This document shows, piece after piece, positions 17,723-26,149 of a stretch of 64,000 nt of DNA. Numbering within the stretch: position 1 is the stretch's first letter; each line of letters starts with the position of its first letter. Source of the stretch: Skermanella stibiiresistens SB22 (lineage in GTDB: Bacteria; Pseudomonadota; Alphaproteobacteria; Azospirillales; Azospirillaceae); NCBI RefSeq assembly GCF_000576635.1, contig NZ_AVFL01000004.1:186001-250000 (forward strand), written 5' to 3'. The notes beneath the pieces were generated by a model. It was not told the origin of the DNA and made no database searches. It saw only the letters and a list, made by a program, of their open reading frames with translations. The translations under genes and the position numbers were made by a program.

Positions 17723-18679
17723 ATGCAGACCTTTCTCGAATTTGAAAAGCCGATCGCCGAACTCGAGGGCAAGATCGAGGAACTGCGGCATCTGACGGAC
17801 ACAGGCGATATCAACATCGCCGAAGAGGTGTCCAAGCTTCAGGCCAAGGTCGACCGGCTGCTGCGCCAGACCTACGCCAAGCTCGCTCCCGCCCAGAAGG
17901 TCCAGGTCGCGCGCCATCCCAACCGGCCGCACTGCATGGACTACATCGAGGGTCTGGTCGAGGATTTCACGCCGCTCGCCGGCGATCGCGGCTTCGCCGA
18001 GGATCACGCGATCATCGGCGGCATCGGCAGGTTCCGGGGCCGCTCCGCGATGATCATCGGCCAGGAGAAGGGCCATGACACCGAAAGCCGCGTGCGGCAC
18101 AATTTCGGCATGGCGAAGCCGGAGGGCTACCGCAAGGCGATCCGCCTGATGGAACTGGCCGAACGGTTCAAGCTGCCGGTGATCACCCTGGTCGACACGG
18201 CGGGTGCCTATCCCGGCGTCGGCGCCGAGGAGCGTGGCCAGGCGGAAGCCATCGCCCGCTCGATCGACACCTGCCTGAAGCTCAGGGTGCCGCTGGTCGC
18301 CACCGTCATCGGCGAGGGGGGCTCGGGTGGCGCCATAGCACTGGCGGCCGCCGACCGGGTGCTGATGCTGGAACACGCGATCTATTCCGTGATCTCGCCC
18401 GAGGGATGCGCCTCGATCCTGTGGCGGACCAACACGGCGGCGGCCGAGGCCGCGGCGGCGTTGCGGCTGACCGCCCAGGACCTCAAGGACCTGGGGGTGA
18501 TCGATCGTGTCGTGGCCGAACCGATCGGCGGTGCCCATCGCGACCGGAGCGAGATCATGACCGCCGTCGGCAACGCCATCGAGGACTCGTTCGACGAGTT
18601 GCGCGGGCTGGACGGCGGCGCCCTGCGGATGAAGCGACGCGACAAGTTCCTGGAGATGGGCCAGAAGGGCCTATCCTGA
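17723..18679 (+). CDS. accA: Acetyl-CoA carboxylase carboxyltransferase subunit alpha
   Basis: This 318-aa enzyme has the standard AccA length. With AccD it moves the carboxyl group from carboxybiotin to acetyl-CoA to make malonyl-CoA, the first step of fatty acid synthesis. The N-terminal [20 protein letters not shown] is the family's helical lead-in; the crotonase-like core has [18 protein letters not shown] and the carboxyltransferase motif [20 protein letters not shown] followed by [15 protein letters not shown]. The gene seems to be transcribed alone or with the MAPEG gene 4 bp downstream; accB, accC and accD are not in the window. Confidence 0.97.
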   Translation: MQTFLEFEKPIAELEGKIEELRHLTDTGDINIAEEVSKLQAKVDRLLRQTYAKLAPAQKVQVARHPNRPHCMDYIEGLVEDFTPLAGDRGFAEDHAIIGGIGRFRGRSAMIIGQEKGHDTESRVRHNFGMAKPEGYRKAIRLMELAERFKLPVITLVDTAGAYPGVGAEERGQAEAIARSIDTCLKLRVPLVATVIGEGGSGGAIALAAADRVLMLEHAIYSVISPEGCASILWRTNTAAAEAAAALRLTAQDLKDLGVIDRVVAEPIGGAHRDRSEIMTAVGNAIEDSFDELRGLDGGALRMKRRDKFLEMGQKGLS

Positions 18680-18683
18680 CGCC

Positions 18684-19205
18684 ATGGCGTCGGTCGCGTT
18701 CGATCGCCGCCACCTGATTTCGGTCGCCGGCGTCCTGCTGGGCACGGCGCTGGCTTGGGGTGGTCTGCTGGTGTTCTGGCCGGCTCCCGGCGTTCCCATC
18801 GGTACCGCCGCCGACCGGCTCGCCATGGCGGCGGGGTTCATGGTGTGGCCGGCGCTGCTCCTGCTGCTGATGGTCCTCGCCGTCGCGCTGACCCGCTTCT
18901 TCACAGCCGCCTTCAACCCCTTGGATGACCCTGAAAGCCCGTTTCAGCGGCGAGCCCAACGTGCCTTGTCGAACAGTGTCGAGCAGACAGTTATCCTCAT
19001 CCCCGCGATGCTCGCCGCCGCTGCACTGGCCGCCCCTCCCGATATTCGTTTCGCTGGCGTTATGACCGGACTGTTCTGCGTCGCCCGCCTGTTGTTCTGG
19101 CTGGGCTACCTGATCCATCCCTACCTTCGGGCGCCAGGAATGATCATGACGCTCAACGTGAATGCCGCTATCGTCGCCTACGCCCTCGTGAGGGCGATCG
19201 GCTGA
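18684..19205 (+). CDS. MAPEG-family integral membrane protein
   Basis: This 173-aa membrane protein has four hydrophobic segments (about 13-31, 50-72, 102-120 and 125-170). The family signature is visible in AFNPLDD, then RRAQRALSNSVEQTVILIPAML and the later ARLLFWLGYLIHPYLRAPGM, i.e. the NxxEQ and GY...R motifs of MAPEG (membrane-associated eicosanoid/glutathione metabolism) proteins. Bacterial members are mostly uncharacterised; glutathione-linked detoxification is possible. It starts 4 bp after accA, probably in the same transcript, and precedes an OsmC gene, another thiol/peroxide-linked family. Confidence 0.85.
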   Translation: MASVAFDRRHLISVAGVLLGTALAWGGLLVFWPAPGVPIGTAADRLAMAAGFMVWPALLLLLMVLAVALTRFFTAAFNPLDDPESPFQRRAQRALSNSVEQTVILIPAMLAAAALAAPPDIRFAGVMTGLFCVARLLFWLGYLIHPYLRAPGMIMTLNVNAAIVAYALVRAIG

Positions 19206-19258
19206 CGCCAAGCCGTGAAGACAAAAGCCGCCAAACAAGAAAACTGGAGGAGATGTCC

Positions 19259-19768
19259 ATGGATGCCGAAACACTCAAGGCCGTCCAGGCGCCTTTGAAA
19301 CAACAATACCGGGATACGCCGGACAGCGCCGTCATCACGTTGAAGGCCGAAGGCACTGTCGGTGCCGAAGGCGTCACCTGCAAGGTCGACACGGGCCGCG
19401 CGCTGATCGAGGCCGGGCTACACCCCGCCGCAGGTGGCGATGGGATCGCGGCTTGTTCCGGCGATATGCTGCTGGAGGCGCTGGTCGCCTGCGCCGGCGT
19501 CACGCTCCGCGCCGTCGCCACGGCATTGAACATCGATCTGCGGGGCGGCTCGGTGCGGGCGGAAGGTGATCTGGATATGCGCGGCACCTTGGGCGTATCC
19601 AAGGAGGCGCCGGTCGGCTTCCGCGCCATCCGCATGATCTTCGACCTGGATACCGACGCCAGCGAGGAACAGCTGGCAAGCTTGCTCAAACTGACGGAAC
19701 GGTACTGCGTTATCTACCAGACGCTTCGCAATCCTCCCGCCACAGAAGCCAGGATCGTTCGCGCGTAG
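19259..19768 (+). CDS. OsmC-family protein
   Basis: This protein of about 169 aa belongs to the OsmC/Ohr fold, thiol-dependent peroxidases that reduce organic hydroperoxides. The typical core is GIAACSGDMLLEALVACAGVT; one Cys lies at the start (ACSGD) and a second in LVACAG, with a further Cys in TERYCVIYQTLRNPP. I place the start at ATG 19259 because GGAGG then has an 8-nt spacing; ATG 19253 is in frame with only 2 nt. The gene follows MAPEG by about 50 bp. The peroxidase role is inferred from the family; some members only bind ligands. Confidence 0.85.
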   Translation: MDAETLKAVQAPLKQQYRDTPDSAVITLKAEGTVGAEGVTCKVDTGRALIEAGLHPAAGGDGIAACSGDMLLEALVACAGVTLRAVATALNIDLRGGSVRAEGDLDMRGTLGVSKEAPVGFRAIRMIFDLDTDASEEQLASLLKLTERYCVIYQTLRNPPATEARIVRA

Positions 19769-19839
19769 AGGCTTGGCGGGCTCGCGCCAGCGGCGTTTGG
19801 CGAAGCCGTTCCCACGTCCACCGACCGCAGGCTCACTCG

Positions 19840-20544
19840 ATGTCCGAAACCTCGATGTTCAAGCTCGATCCCGCGCCGAAGGTCATCACCTTCGACTGCT
19901 ACGGCACACTCGTGCGTTGGTACGAGGTGCTTCTGAGCGAAGTCGGCGCGACGCTGGCCAAGCACGGCGCGGGCGACGTGAGCGCATCCGCGATCATCGA
20001 GAGCTTTTCCGCCCAAGGGCGACGCTTGACGGCGGAGAAGCCGCACCGCCTCTACAAGGACATCCTGCGCACCGGCTTTTCAGCCGCGTTCGGCGAATAC
20101 GGCTTGAACCCGAGCGCGGAAGAGATCGAGGGCATCGCGTCGTCACCCATGACGATGGGTCCACATCCAGAGGTGCCGGATGTTCTGCGGCGACTGCGCG
20201 AACGTTACAAGCTCGCGATCTTCACGAACTCCGACGATGATCTGATCGCGCCGACGGTGGCGCGCATCGGCGTGCCTTTCGACCACGTCATCACCGCCGA
20301 ACAGGCGCGAGCCTACAAGCCATCGCGGCAACTGTTCGAGTACGCTTACGGCGTGATGGGCGTGACGCCGAACGAGACGGTGCACGTGGCGATGGGCATG
20401 TACTGGGACATGAAGGCCCGTCATGAACTGGGTCTACGTGGCATCTGGGTGAATCGGCGGAATGAGACCGGCAATCCGGACTGGCTGCCATACGCGGAAG
20501 TGTCGGACTTGAATGGAGCGGCCGAGTTGCTCTTGCCACCATGA
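19840..20544 (+). CDS. Haloacid dehalogenase type II (HAD superfamily hydrolase)
   Basis: This 234-aa HAD hydrolase has the nucleophile Asp19 in ITFDCYGTLVRW, motif II in AIFTNSDDD, the motif III Lys in RAYKPSRQLFEYA and the terminal acidic motif near VAMGMYWDMKARHELGL. Motif spelling and length match L-2-haloacid dehalogenase type proteins, though in many genomes such proteins act on other small phosphorylated or halogenated acids. ATG 19855 is an alternative start that keeps all motifs. The codon pattern is slightly less GC-extreme than that of its neighbours. It is convergent with the next gene. Confidence 0.85.
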   Translation: MSETSMFKLDPAPKVITFDCYGTLVRWYEVLLSEVGATLAKHGAGDVSASAIIESFSAQGRRLTAEKPHRLYKDILRTGFSAAFGEYGLNPSAEEIEGIASSPMTMGPHPEVPDVLRRLRERYKLAIFTNSDDDLIAPTVARIGVPFDHVITAEQARAYKPSRQLFEYAYGVMGVTPNETVHVAMGMYWDMKARHELGLRGIWVNRRNETGNPDWLPYAEVSDLNGAAELLLPP

Positions 20545-20611
20545 AGCTGGGACCTGACGAGGCGCTGGTTCCGCTCAGGTCTCGAAGCGGAACCTTGCCG
20601 CTCGGCTGGTA

Positions 20612-20671
20612 GGGTCCGGACCCTGGGTCCAGCCCAAGTCCAGGTCAGGGGGCCGATCGGGAACCGGCCCC
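20612..20671. terminator. Palindromic intergenic region between convergent genes, terminator-like
   Basis: GGGTCCGGACCC (20612-20623) is a perfect 12-bp palindrome that overlaps a second one, GGACCC-T-GGGTCC. Further on, GGGGCCG (20649-20655) pairs with CGGCCCC (20665-20671) around a 9-nt loop. No T-tract is present on either strand, so termination is inferred from position only. Confidence 0.4.
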
Positions 20672-20681
20672 GCTGTCCAAT

Positions 20682-21134
20682 TCACATGGTGATTTTCTTG
20701 TTGTCGCCTGGATGGGGCGGTTCGCCGGTCAGCTTGGCTTTGACATAGCCATAGGCGTGGACCATGGCGCTGGACGGGCTGTCCCAGTATTCAGCCTTTT
20801 CGATGTGGACCCGAAGAAGGGCGATGTTGGGATCGTCCTTGCCCTTGGGGAACCATGTCGCCAGATACTCGCTCCACAACTCGTGGATCTTGGCCTTGTC
20901 ACGGACAAGCTGGGCGGTACCCGAGATCGAGACGTAATTCTGGTCGTCGGGTTCGGAATAGCTGAGATTGACCTGATGGTGTTGGTTCACCTCGTCGACC
21001 TTGTGCGAATCGGCGGCGGTGAAGAACCAGAGATCACCATCGGTTTCCGACCGCTGGCCGACCATGGGACGGCTCCGCAAGGTGCCATCGTCATCGATGG
21101 TCGTCATCATCGCGACCTGGATGTCCTTGATCAT
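20682..21134 (-). CDS. Pyridoxamine 5'-phosphate oxidase-fold (general stress protein 26-like) protein
   Basis: This protein of about 150 aa has the split-barrel FMN-binding fold: IQVAMMTTIDDDGTLRSRPM, GDLWFFTAADSHKVDEV, VNLSYSEPDDQNYVSISGTA and ELWSEYLATWFPKGKDD match the PPOX-like general stress family. It may bind FMN or F420-like cofactors; the substrate is unknown. The ATG at 21134 leaves the protein about 16 residues shorter than I expect for the family. The frame continues upstream through ATSTQDSGDIKKLWG with no ATG, GTG or TTG before a stop, but an ATA at 21180-21182 (minus strand) follows GGAGAG at good spacing. The true start may therefore be that ATA. Confidence 0.8.
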   Translation of the reverse strand: MIKDIQVAMMTTIDDDGTLRSRPMVGQRSETDGDLWFFTAADSHKVDEVNQHHQVNLSYSEPDDQNYVSISGTAQLVRDKAKIHELWSEYLATWFPKGKDDPNIALLRVHIEKAEYWDSPSSAMVHAYGYVKAKLTGEPPHPGDNKKITM

Positions 21135-21261
21135 CCCCCAGAGCTTCTTGATATCGCCCGAATCCTGGGTGCTGGTGGCTATGTGGCGCTCTCCGTTCCT
21201 ATTGAATACACAAGTTCAACAGGGAGAGGGCCAGGGCGTTCCCAAGCCGGGGGGATGGCTG

Positions 21262-21666
21262 TCAAAGCATCCAGGTGGGGAACGCCAGCAGGATGCCGAG
21301 AACGGCGATGCCGAGGAGGGCGGTGGCGCTGTGGCCATAATCCGTGGCGAAAGGGTTGAGGCCGAATTCCAGGCCGGCGCGCTTCAGGGCCTTGCGGGCG
21401 TACTTCTCGGGTTCCGGACACCGTACGCCATCGATGCGGAAGTTGACCAGCATGTCCGAGAGGTCCTGGACCGCCACTTCCGCCGGCAGGGCCATGAGGC
21501 GGTGCGCGGTCGACACCGGCTCCCTGCCACAAGCCTCGAGGGCGGACCTCAGGGTGATCGGCTGATGGCTGACGCTGGAATCGCCGATCCGGTGGGAGAG
21601 GAGCTTGCCGACGCCGTCTTCCGACTGGCGGGAAATTCCGGGAACACACGGGATGAACGCGCGCAT
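21262..21666 (-). CDS. Hypothetical protein with a C-terminal membrane anchor
   Basis: This 134-aa protein matches no family I recognise. The last 22 residues (ATALLGIAVLGILLAFPTWM) form one hydrophobic helix, so a tail-anchored topology is plausible. The N-terminal part is soluble with a VAVQDLSDMLVNFRIDGVRC segment. GGAGG lies 8 nt before the ATG on the minus strand, supporting translation. It is flanked by unrelated genes (PPOX-fold and secA) on the same strand with gaps of about 130 and 195 bp. Confidence 0.5.
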   Translation of the reverse strand: MRAFIPCVPGISRQSEDGVGKLLSHRIGDSSVSHQPITLRSALEACGREPVSTAHRLMALPAEVAVQDLSDMLVNFRIDGVRCPEPEKYARKALKRAGLEFGLNPFATDYGHSATALLGIAVLGILLAFPTWML

Positions 21667-21860
21667 CGACCTGACCTCCGCTTGAGTGCATATGACTTAT
21701 GGCGGAGATTGTGCGGCGCGATGACGCGCGCGACTTTGATCCATGTCAAGTTTTCGGAAATTCGTCGGGCTTCAATTCAGTTACATTTAGACTGTATGTC
21801 CAATCCCAGGGATCATTCCGGAGCGCGACGCCCATGCGCTCCGGACGTCCGAATGGATCC

Positions 21861-24575
21861 TCAGGCGACGCGCCCGTGGCAATGCTTGTACTTCTTGCCC
21901 GATCCACAGGGGCACAGCGCGTTGCGTGGCGTACGCGGGTCGATCTCGTCAGCCGACCCGACCGTCGCGGGAGCGACGCGGCGGACCATGCCGTCGGGCA
22001 GCGGCGCATCGTCGGCCAAGGCGTCGGCGGTGGCCAGGGCCGGGTCCTGGCGTGTCTCGATGCCCTGGACCGGCTGGGGCTCGATATCCTCCGGATGGTC
22101 CATCCGCATCTCGACATAGGACAGCACGGTCGTGACCGTCTCGCGCAGGTGCGACAGCATCCCCTCGAACATCTCGAAGGCTTCGCGCTTGTACTCGTTC
22201 AGCGGATCGCGCTGGGCATAGGCCCGCAGGTTGATGCCTTGGCGCAGATGGTCGAGATGGAGCAGGTGATCCTTCCAGGCTTGGTCCAGCAACTGGAGCA
22301 GCAGGCTCTTCTCGGCCGCCCGCATCAGGTCCGGGCCATAGTTGGCGGCCTTGCCGGCCATCTTCTCGTCGGCGGCGCGGCGCACCCGCTCCTCGATCTC
22401 GGCCTCGGCGATGCCGTCCTCCTTGGCCCATTCGTGGACCGGCAGGTCGAGGTTCAGGACGCGGCGGATCTCCTCGTGCAGGCTGTCGATGTTCCATTGC
22501 TCGGCATAGGCGTTCGCCGGGATGGCCTTCTTGACCATCTCCTCGATCACCTCGTGGCGCATGTCCTCGATCGTGCCGGCGATCTCCGGCGCGTCCATGA
22601 TCTCGCGGCGCTGCTCGTAGACGACCTTCCGCTGGTCGTTCATCACGTTGTCGTATTTCAGCAGGTTCTTGCGGATCTCGAAGTTGTGCGCCTCGACCTT
22701 CTGCTGGGCCTTCTCCAACGCCTTGTTGATCCAGCTGTGGACAATGGCCTCGCCTTCCTTCAGGCCGAGCCGCTGGAGCATGCCGTCCATCCGCTCGGAC
22801 CCGAAGATCCGCATCAGGTCGTCGTCCAGGCTCAGGAAGAACTTCGAGGCGCCGGGGTCGCCCTGGCGGCCCGACCGGCCGCGCAACTGGTTGTCGATGC
22901 GCCGGCTCTCGTGGCGCTCGGTGCCGATCACGAACAGTCCGCCGGCCTGCTTGACGACTTCCTTGTCGCGCGCGATCTCCGCCTGGATCCCAGCGGTCAG
23001 GCGCTCGCGCTCCGCCGGGTCCTGGACATCGGCCAGTTCGACGGCCAGACGCATGTCGAGATTGCCGCCCAGCTGGATGTCGGTGCCGCGGCCCGCCATG
23101 TTGGTGGCGATCGTCACGGCGCCGGGACGACCGGCCTGGGAGATGATCTGCGCTTCCTGCTCGTGGTAGCGGGCGTTCAGGACCGCGTGCGGAATGTTTT
23201 TCCGCTTCAGCAGTTCGGACAGCACCTCCGACTTCTCGATCGACACGGTGCCGACCAGGATCGGTTGCCCACGCGCCCGGCATTCCTCGACCAGGACCGC
23301 GATCGCCTCGTATTTCTCCTTGCCGGTGCGATAGACCTCGTCGTCGAAGTCCTTGCGCTGGACACCGACGTTGGTCGGCATCTCGACCACGTCCAGGCCA
23401 TAGATCTCGGAGAACTCGTTCGCCTCGGTCATGGCGGTGCCGGTCATGCCGGACAGGCGCGGGTAGAGGCGGAAATAATTCTGGAAGGTGATCGAGGCCA
23501 GCGTCTGGTTCTCGCGCTGGATCGTAACGCCTTCCTTGGCTTCCAAGGCTTGGTGCAGGCCCTCCGAATAACGCCGGCCCTCCATCATGCGGCCGGTGAA
23601 CTCGTCGATGATGATGACCTTGTCATCCTTGACGATGTAGTCCTTGTCGCGCTGGAACAGCGTGTGGGCCCGCAGGGCCTGATTGGCGTGGTGGACCAGG
23701 CTGACGTTCTGGATGTCATAGAGGTTGCCCTCCGTCAGCAGGCCCATGTCGCGGAGGATCTGCTCGACCTTCTCGGTCCCGACCTCGGTCAGGCTGACCG
23801 CGCGGACCTTCTCGTCCTTATCGTAATCCTCCGGCTCCAGCCGCGGGATTACCCGGTTCACCGCGATGTACAGCTCGGAACCGTCGGTCGACGGGCCGGA
23901 GATGATCAGCGGCGTGCGCGCCTCGTCGATCAGGATGCTGTCGACCTCGTCGACGATCGCGAAGTTGAACGGCCGCTGGACCATGTCGTCCAACCGGAAC
24001 TTCATGTTGTCGCGGAGATAGTCGAAGCCGTATTCGTTGTTGGTGCCATAGGTGATGTCTGCCTGATAGGCCATCTTGCGCTCGAAATCGTCCAACCCGT
24101 GGACGATGCAGCCGACCGACAATCCCAGGAAATTGTAGACCTTGCCCATCCAGCCGCTGTCGCGCTTGGCCAGGTAGTCGTTGACCGTGACGACGTGGAC
24201 GCCCTTGCGGCCGACCGCGTTCAGATAGACCGGCAGCGTCGCCACCAGGGTCTTGCCCTCGCCGGTCCGCATCTCCGCGATCTTGCCCTGGTGCAGGACG
24301 ATACCGCCCATCAACTGCACATCGAAATGCCGCTGTCCCAGCACCCGCTTGGCCGCTTCGCGCACCGTGGCGAAGGCGTCGGGCAGGATGTCGTCCAGCG
24401 TCTCACCCTTCTCCAGGCGCTCGCGCAGCCAGTCCGTGCGCGCGCGCAACTCGTCGTCCGACAGGCCGGCCACGCTTGGCTCCAGCGCGTTGATGACCTC
24501 GACCTGCCGCAGCAGCGCCTTGACGGTGCGATCATTCGCGGTGCCGAAAATTTTACGGGCGATAGCACCGAACAT
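21861..24575 (-). CDS. secA: Preprotein translocase ATPase SecA
   Basis: This 904-aa motor ATPase pushes unfolded preproteins through SecYEG. Walker A is MRTGEGKT with [12 protein letters not shown]; the DEAD-like box appears as [16 protein letters not shown]; motif VI is [18 protein letters not shown]. The helical scaffold and wing domains follow, and the tail carries the SecB/lipid-binding zinc motif [12 protein letters not shown]. The ATG at 24575 ([11 protein letters not shown]) follows GAGGT on the minus strand; the longer frame upstream is not conserved. It is monocistronic and divergent from the EF-hand gene, with a CtrA-type box between them. Confidence 0.97.
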   Translation of the reverse strand: MFGAIARKIFGTANDRTVKALLRQVEVINALEPSVAGLSDDELRARTDWLRERLEKGETLDDILPDAFATVREAAKRVLGQRHFDVQLMGGIVLHQGKIAEMRTGEGKTLVATLPVYLNAVGRKGVHVVTVNDYLAKRDSGWMGKVYNFLGLSVGCIVHGLDDFERKMAYQADITYGTNNEYGFDYLRDNMKFRLDDMVQRPFNFAIVDEVDSILIDEARTPLIISGPSTDGSELYIAVNRVIPRLEPEDYDKDEKVRAVSLTEVGTEKVEQILRDMGLLTEGNLYDIQNVSLVHHANQALRAHTLFQRDKDYIVKDDKVIIIDEFTGRMMEGRRYSEGLHQALEAKEGVTIQRENQTLASITFQNYFRLYPRLSGMTGTAMTEANEFSEIYGLDVVEMPTNVGVQRKDFDDEVYRTGKEKYEAIAVLVEECRARGQPILVGTVSIEKSEVLSELLKRKNIPHAVLNARYHEQEAQIISQAGRPGAVTIATNMAGRGTDIQLGGNLDMRLAVELADVQDPAERERLTAGIQAEIARDKEVVKQAGGLFVIGTERHESRRIDNQLRGRSGRQGDPGASKFFLSLDDDLMRIFGSERMDGMLQRLGLKEGEAIVHSWINKALEKAQQKVEAHNFEIRKNLLKYDNVMNDQRKVVYEQRREIMDAPEIAGTIEDMRHEVIEEMVKKAIPANAYAEQWNIDSLHEEIRRVLNLDLPVHEWAKEDGIAEAEIEERVRRAADEKMAGKAANYGPDLMRAAEKSLLLQLLDQAWKDHLLHLDHLRQGINLRAYAQRDPLNEYKREAFEMFEGMLSHLRETVTTVLSYVEMRMDHPEDIEPQPVQGIETRQDPALATADALADDAPLPDGMVRRVAPATVGSADEIDPRTPRNALCPCGSGKKYKHCHGRVA

Positions 24576-24880
24576 GGAGACCTCGGGTAAGAGCAAAAAA
24601 CGGTTACGGCAAGAAACGGCTGGCGCGCGATCCTGGGCGCCCGCTCGGCAAGGTCCGGGCAGTGGCACGGCCTTGACATAAGAGTGCGCGCAATGCCTGT
24701 CAACAAGCCTGCGGCCGGCGTACCACGACACCCGACCGCAACGGGTGCGGCAGGAACATTAAGCAATCATTAAGCCGTATGTGACAAAGATAAGCCACCC
24801 AGGCGGATTTTCCAACGGCGCAGTAGGCGTCGCGCACCGCTTGTCCCTTGTCATGATTGGCCCTTAGAAGGAGGCAGCCG
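24576..24880. other. Intergenic region between secA and the EF-hand gene, divergent promoters
   Basis: This 305-bp stretch holds no convincing gene. It has the secA ribosome site (minus), AAGGAGG for the plus-strand gene at 24868-24874, and an AT-rich pocket at 24755-24795 with two CATTAAGC copies 11 bp apart that form a CtrA-type box. Confidence 0.7.
24759..24773 (+). promoter_or_regulatory. CtrA-type binding box (TTAA-N7-TTAA)
   Basis: TTAAGCAATCATTAA is an exact match to the alphaproteobacterial CtrA full-site consensus TTAA-N7-TTAA. It lies 108 bp upstream of the plus-strand ATG at 24881 and 184 bp upstream of the secA start, so it could serve either gene. Regulation is inferred from the motif alone. 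Confidence 0.5.
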
Positions 24881-26029
24881 ATGGTTGGCGTACTTGAGAT
24901 ACTGACTCCCGGTCCAACGGCGGCCGCTCAACGCGCCGTCGCCACCACCCAGGTTCCGAAGTCCGCGCCGGCTCCCGAGAAGCCAGCCAGCAAGGCCGCG
25001 GCGCTGCCGGCCGCGTCGGCGCCAGCGAAGGAGCGGGACACCGCACCCGCCTCGCGCGACACCAAGGCCGTGAGCGTCGAAATTTCGGCGGCAGCCATGC
25101 GGCTGACGCAGACGCAGGCCGACAACACCGCCGCCACCGAGACCTTGCGTTCCATCAGCCGGCCGCGCCGCCGTGATAATTCGATGGAAGACCTGATGAA
25201 CAAGCTGCGCGACGACCTGGTCAAGGTCTTCCGCATGTTCGGCAAGTCGGACAAGGAAAGCCGCGCGGCGGCGGAGGCGATCACCGGCAAGGCGCGGGAG
25301 TCGACCGACCGCGGCGGGGTTGCCGCCGATCGTGCGGTCGATCCGGCCAGCCAGGGTCAGGCGACGACCAACGTGTCCGTGGTCTTCCAGTCCATCAGCC
25401 TCAAGATCTCCAGTTCGTCGGGCAAGATGGAGGCCTCGATCGAACTCGTCCGGATGGAGGCCAATATGACGACGGGTGCCGCGCTCGCCGTCGGGCTGCC
25501 CGGCATGGGCCAAGGCGGACAGGGCCAGGGTTCGGGAGGCGGTGGCCAGCAGGTCGATCCGCTGGTGTTCGACCTGGACGGCAATGGGGTCGATCTGACC
25601 AAGGCGGAGAGCGGCGTCCTGTTCGATATCAGCGGCCAAGGCAGGCCAGACAAGACCGCGTGGGTAACGGGTGGGGACGCGTTGCTGGCGCTCGACCGGA
25701 ACGGCAATGGCAGGATCGACGACGGCCGCGAACTGTTCGGCGACCAGAACGGTGCCTCGGACGGCTTCGCGGAACTCGGCCGGTTCGACGACGATGGCAA
25801 TGGCTTGATCAACGCCCGGGACACCGTGTTCAACTCGCTGATCCTGGTGCGCGCCAACGGCGGCACCTCCACGCTCGGTGACGAAGGCATCACCGAGATC
25901 CGGCTGGACGCCGTGGTTCCGGTCAACCAGCGCTTGGCCGGCGGCGACGTGGTCGCGGAAAGCGCTTTCAGCCGGGCCGACGGTTCGCAGGGCAAGCTGG
26001 CCGACGTGCTGCTTGACGTCAGGATCTGA
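24881..26029 (+). CDS. EF-hand-like calcium-binding repeat protein
   Basis: This 382-aa protein has an N-terminal Ala/Pro-rich disordered region (about 1-90), a short charged helix around MEDLMNKLRDDLVKVFRMFG, a Gly/Gln linker (about 208-225) and a C-terminal calcium-loop domain. That domain shows FDLDGNGVDL (from 230), DRNGNGRIDDGRELFGD (from Asp272) and DDDGNGLIN (from Asp303), all with EF-hand/dockerin-type Asp spacing. The same arrangement occurs at the ends of many RTX-like secreted proteins. No signal peptide is visible, so type I or another unconventional export, or a cytoplasmic location, are open options. The start at 24881 follows AAGGAGG; function is unknown. Confidence 0.75.
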   Translation: MVGVLEILTPGPTAAAQRAVATTQVPKSAPAPEKPASKAAALPAASAPAKERDTAPASRDTKAVSVEISAAAMRLTQTQADNTAATETLRSISRPRRRDNSMEDLMNKLRDDLVKVFRMFGKSDKESRAAAEAITGKARESTDRGGVAADRAVDPASQGQATTNVSVVFQSISLKISSSSGKMEASIELVRMEANMTTGAALAVGLPGMGQGGQGQGSGGGGQQVDPLVFDLDGNGVDLTKAESGVLFDISGQGRPDKTAWVTGGDALLALDRNGNGRIDDGRELFGDQNGASDGFAELGRFDDDGNGLINARDTVFNSLILVRANGGTSTLGDEGITEIRLDAVVPVNQRLAGGDVVAESAFSRADGSQGKLADVLLDVRI

Positions 26030-26058
26030 GGTTCGACACATCTCAGGTTCCAGACTGG

Positions 26059-26089
26059 GGCGTCGGGGGCCGCCGCGACCCCTGACGCC
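26059..26089 (+). terminator. Terminator-like hairpin after the EF-hand gene
   Basis: GGCGTC-G-GGGG (26059-26069) pairs with CCCC-T-GACGCC (26079-26089), an 11-bp stem with one G-T wobble and a 9-nt loop, 30 bp after the stop. The downstream run is AATATGTC, not a clean T-tract. Confidence 0.5.
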
Positions 26090-26149
26090 AATATGTCATC
26101 GAAGCGTCACGCATCCGCAACGCGCCGCGCATAGGGTCCCGGAACTTCA

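Noticed and set aside
21699-24590. 963-codon plus-strand open frame
   Set aside because: It is antisense to secA, whose protein is fully conserved; the plus-strand product is Leu/Asp/Val/Arg-biased, typical of a reverse-strand shadow in GC-rich DNA.
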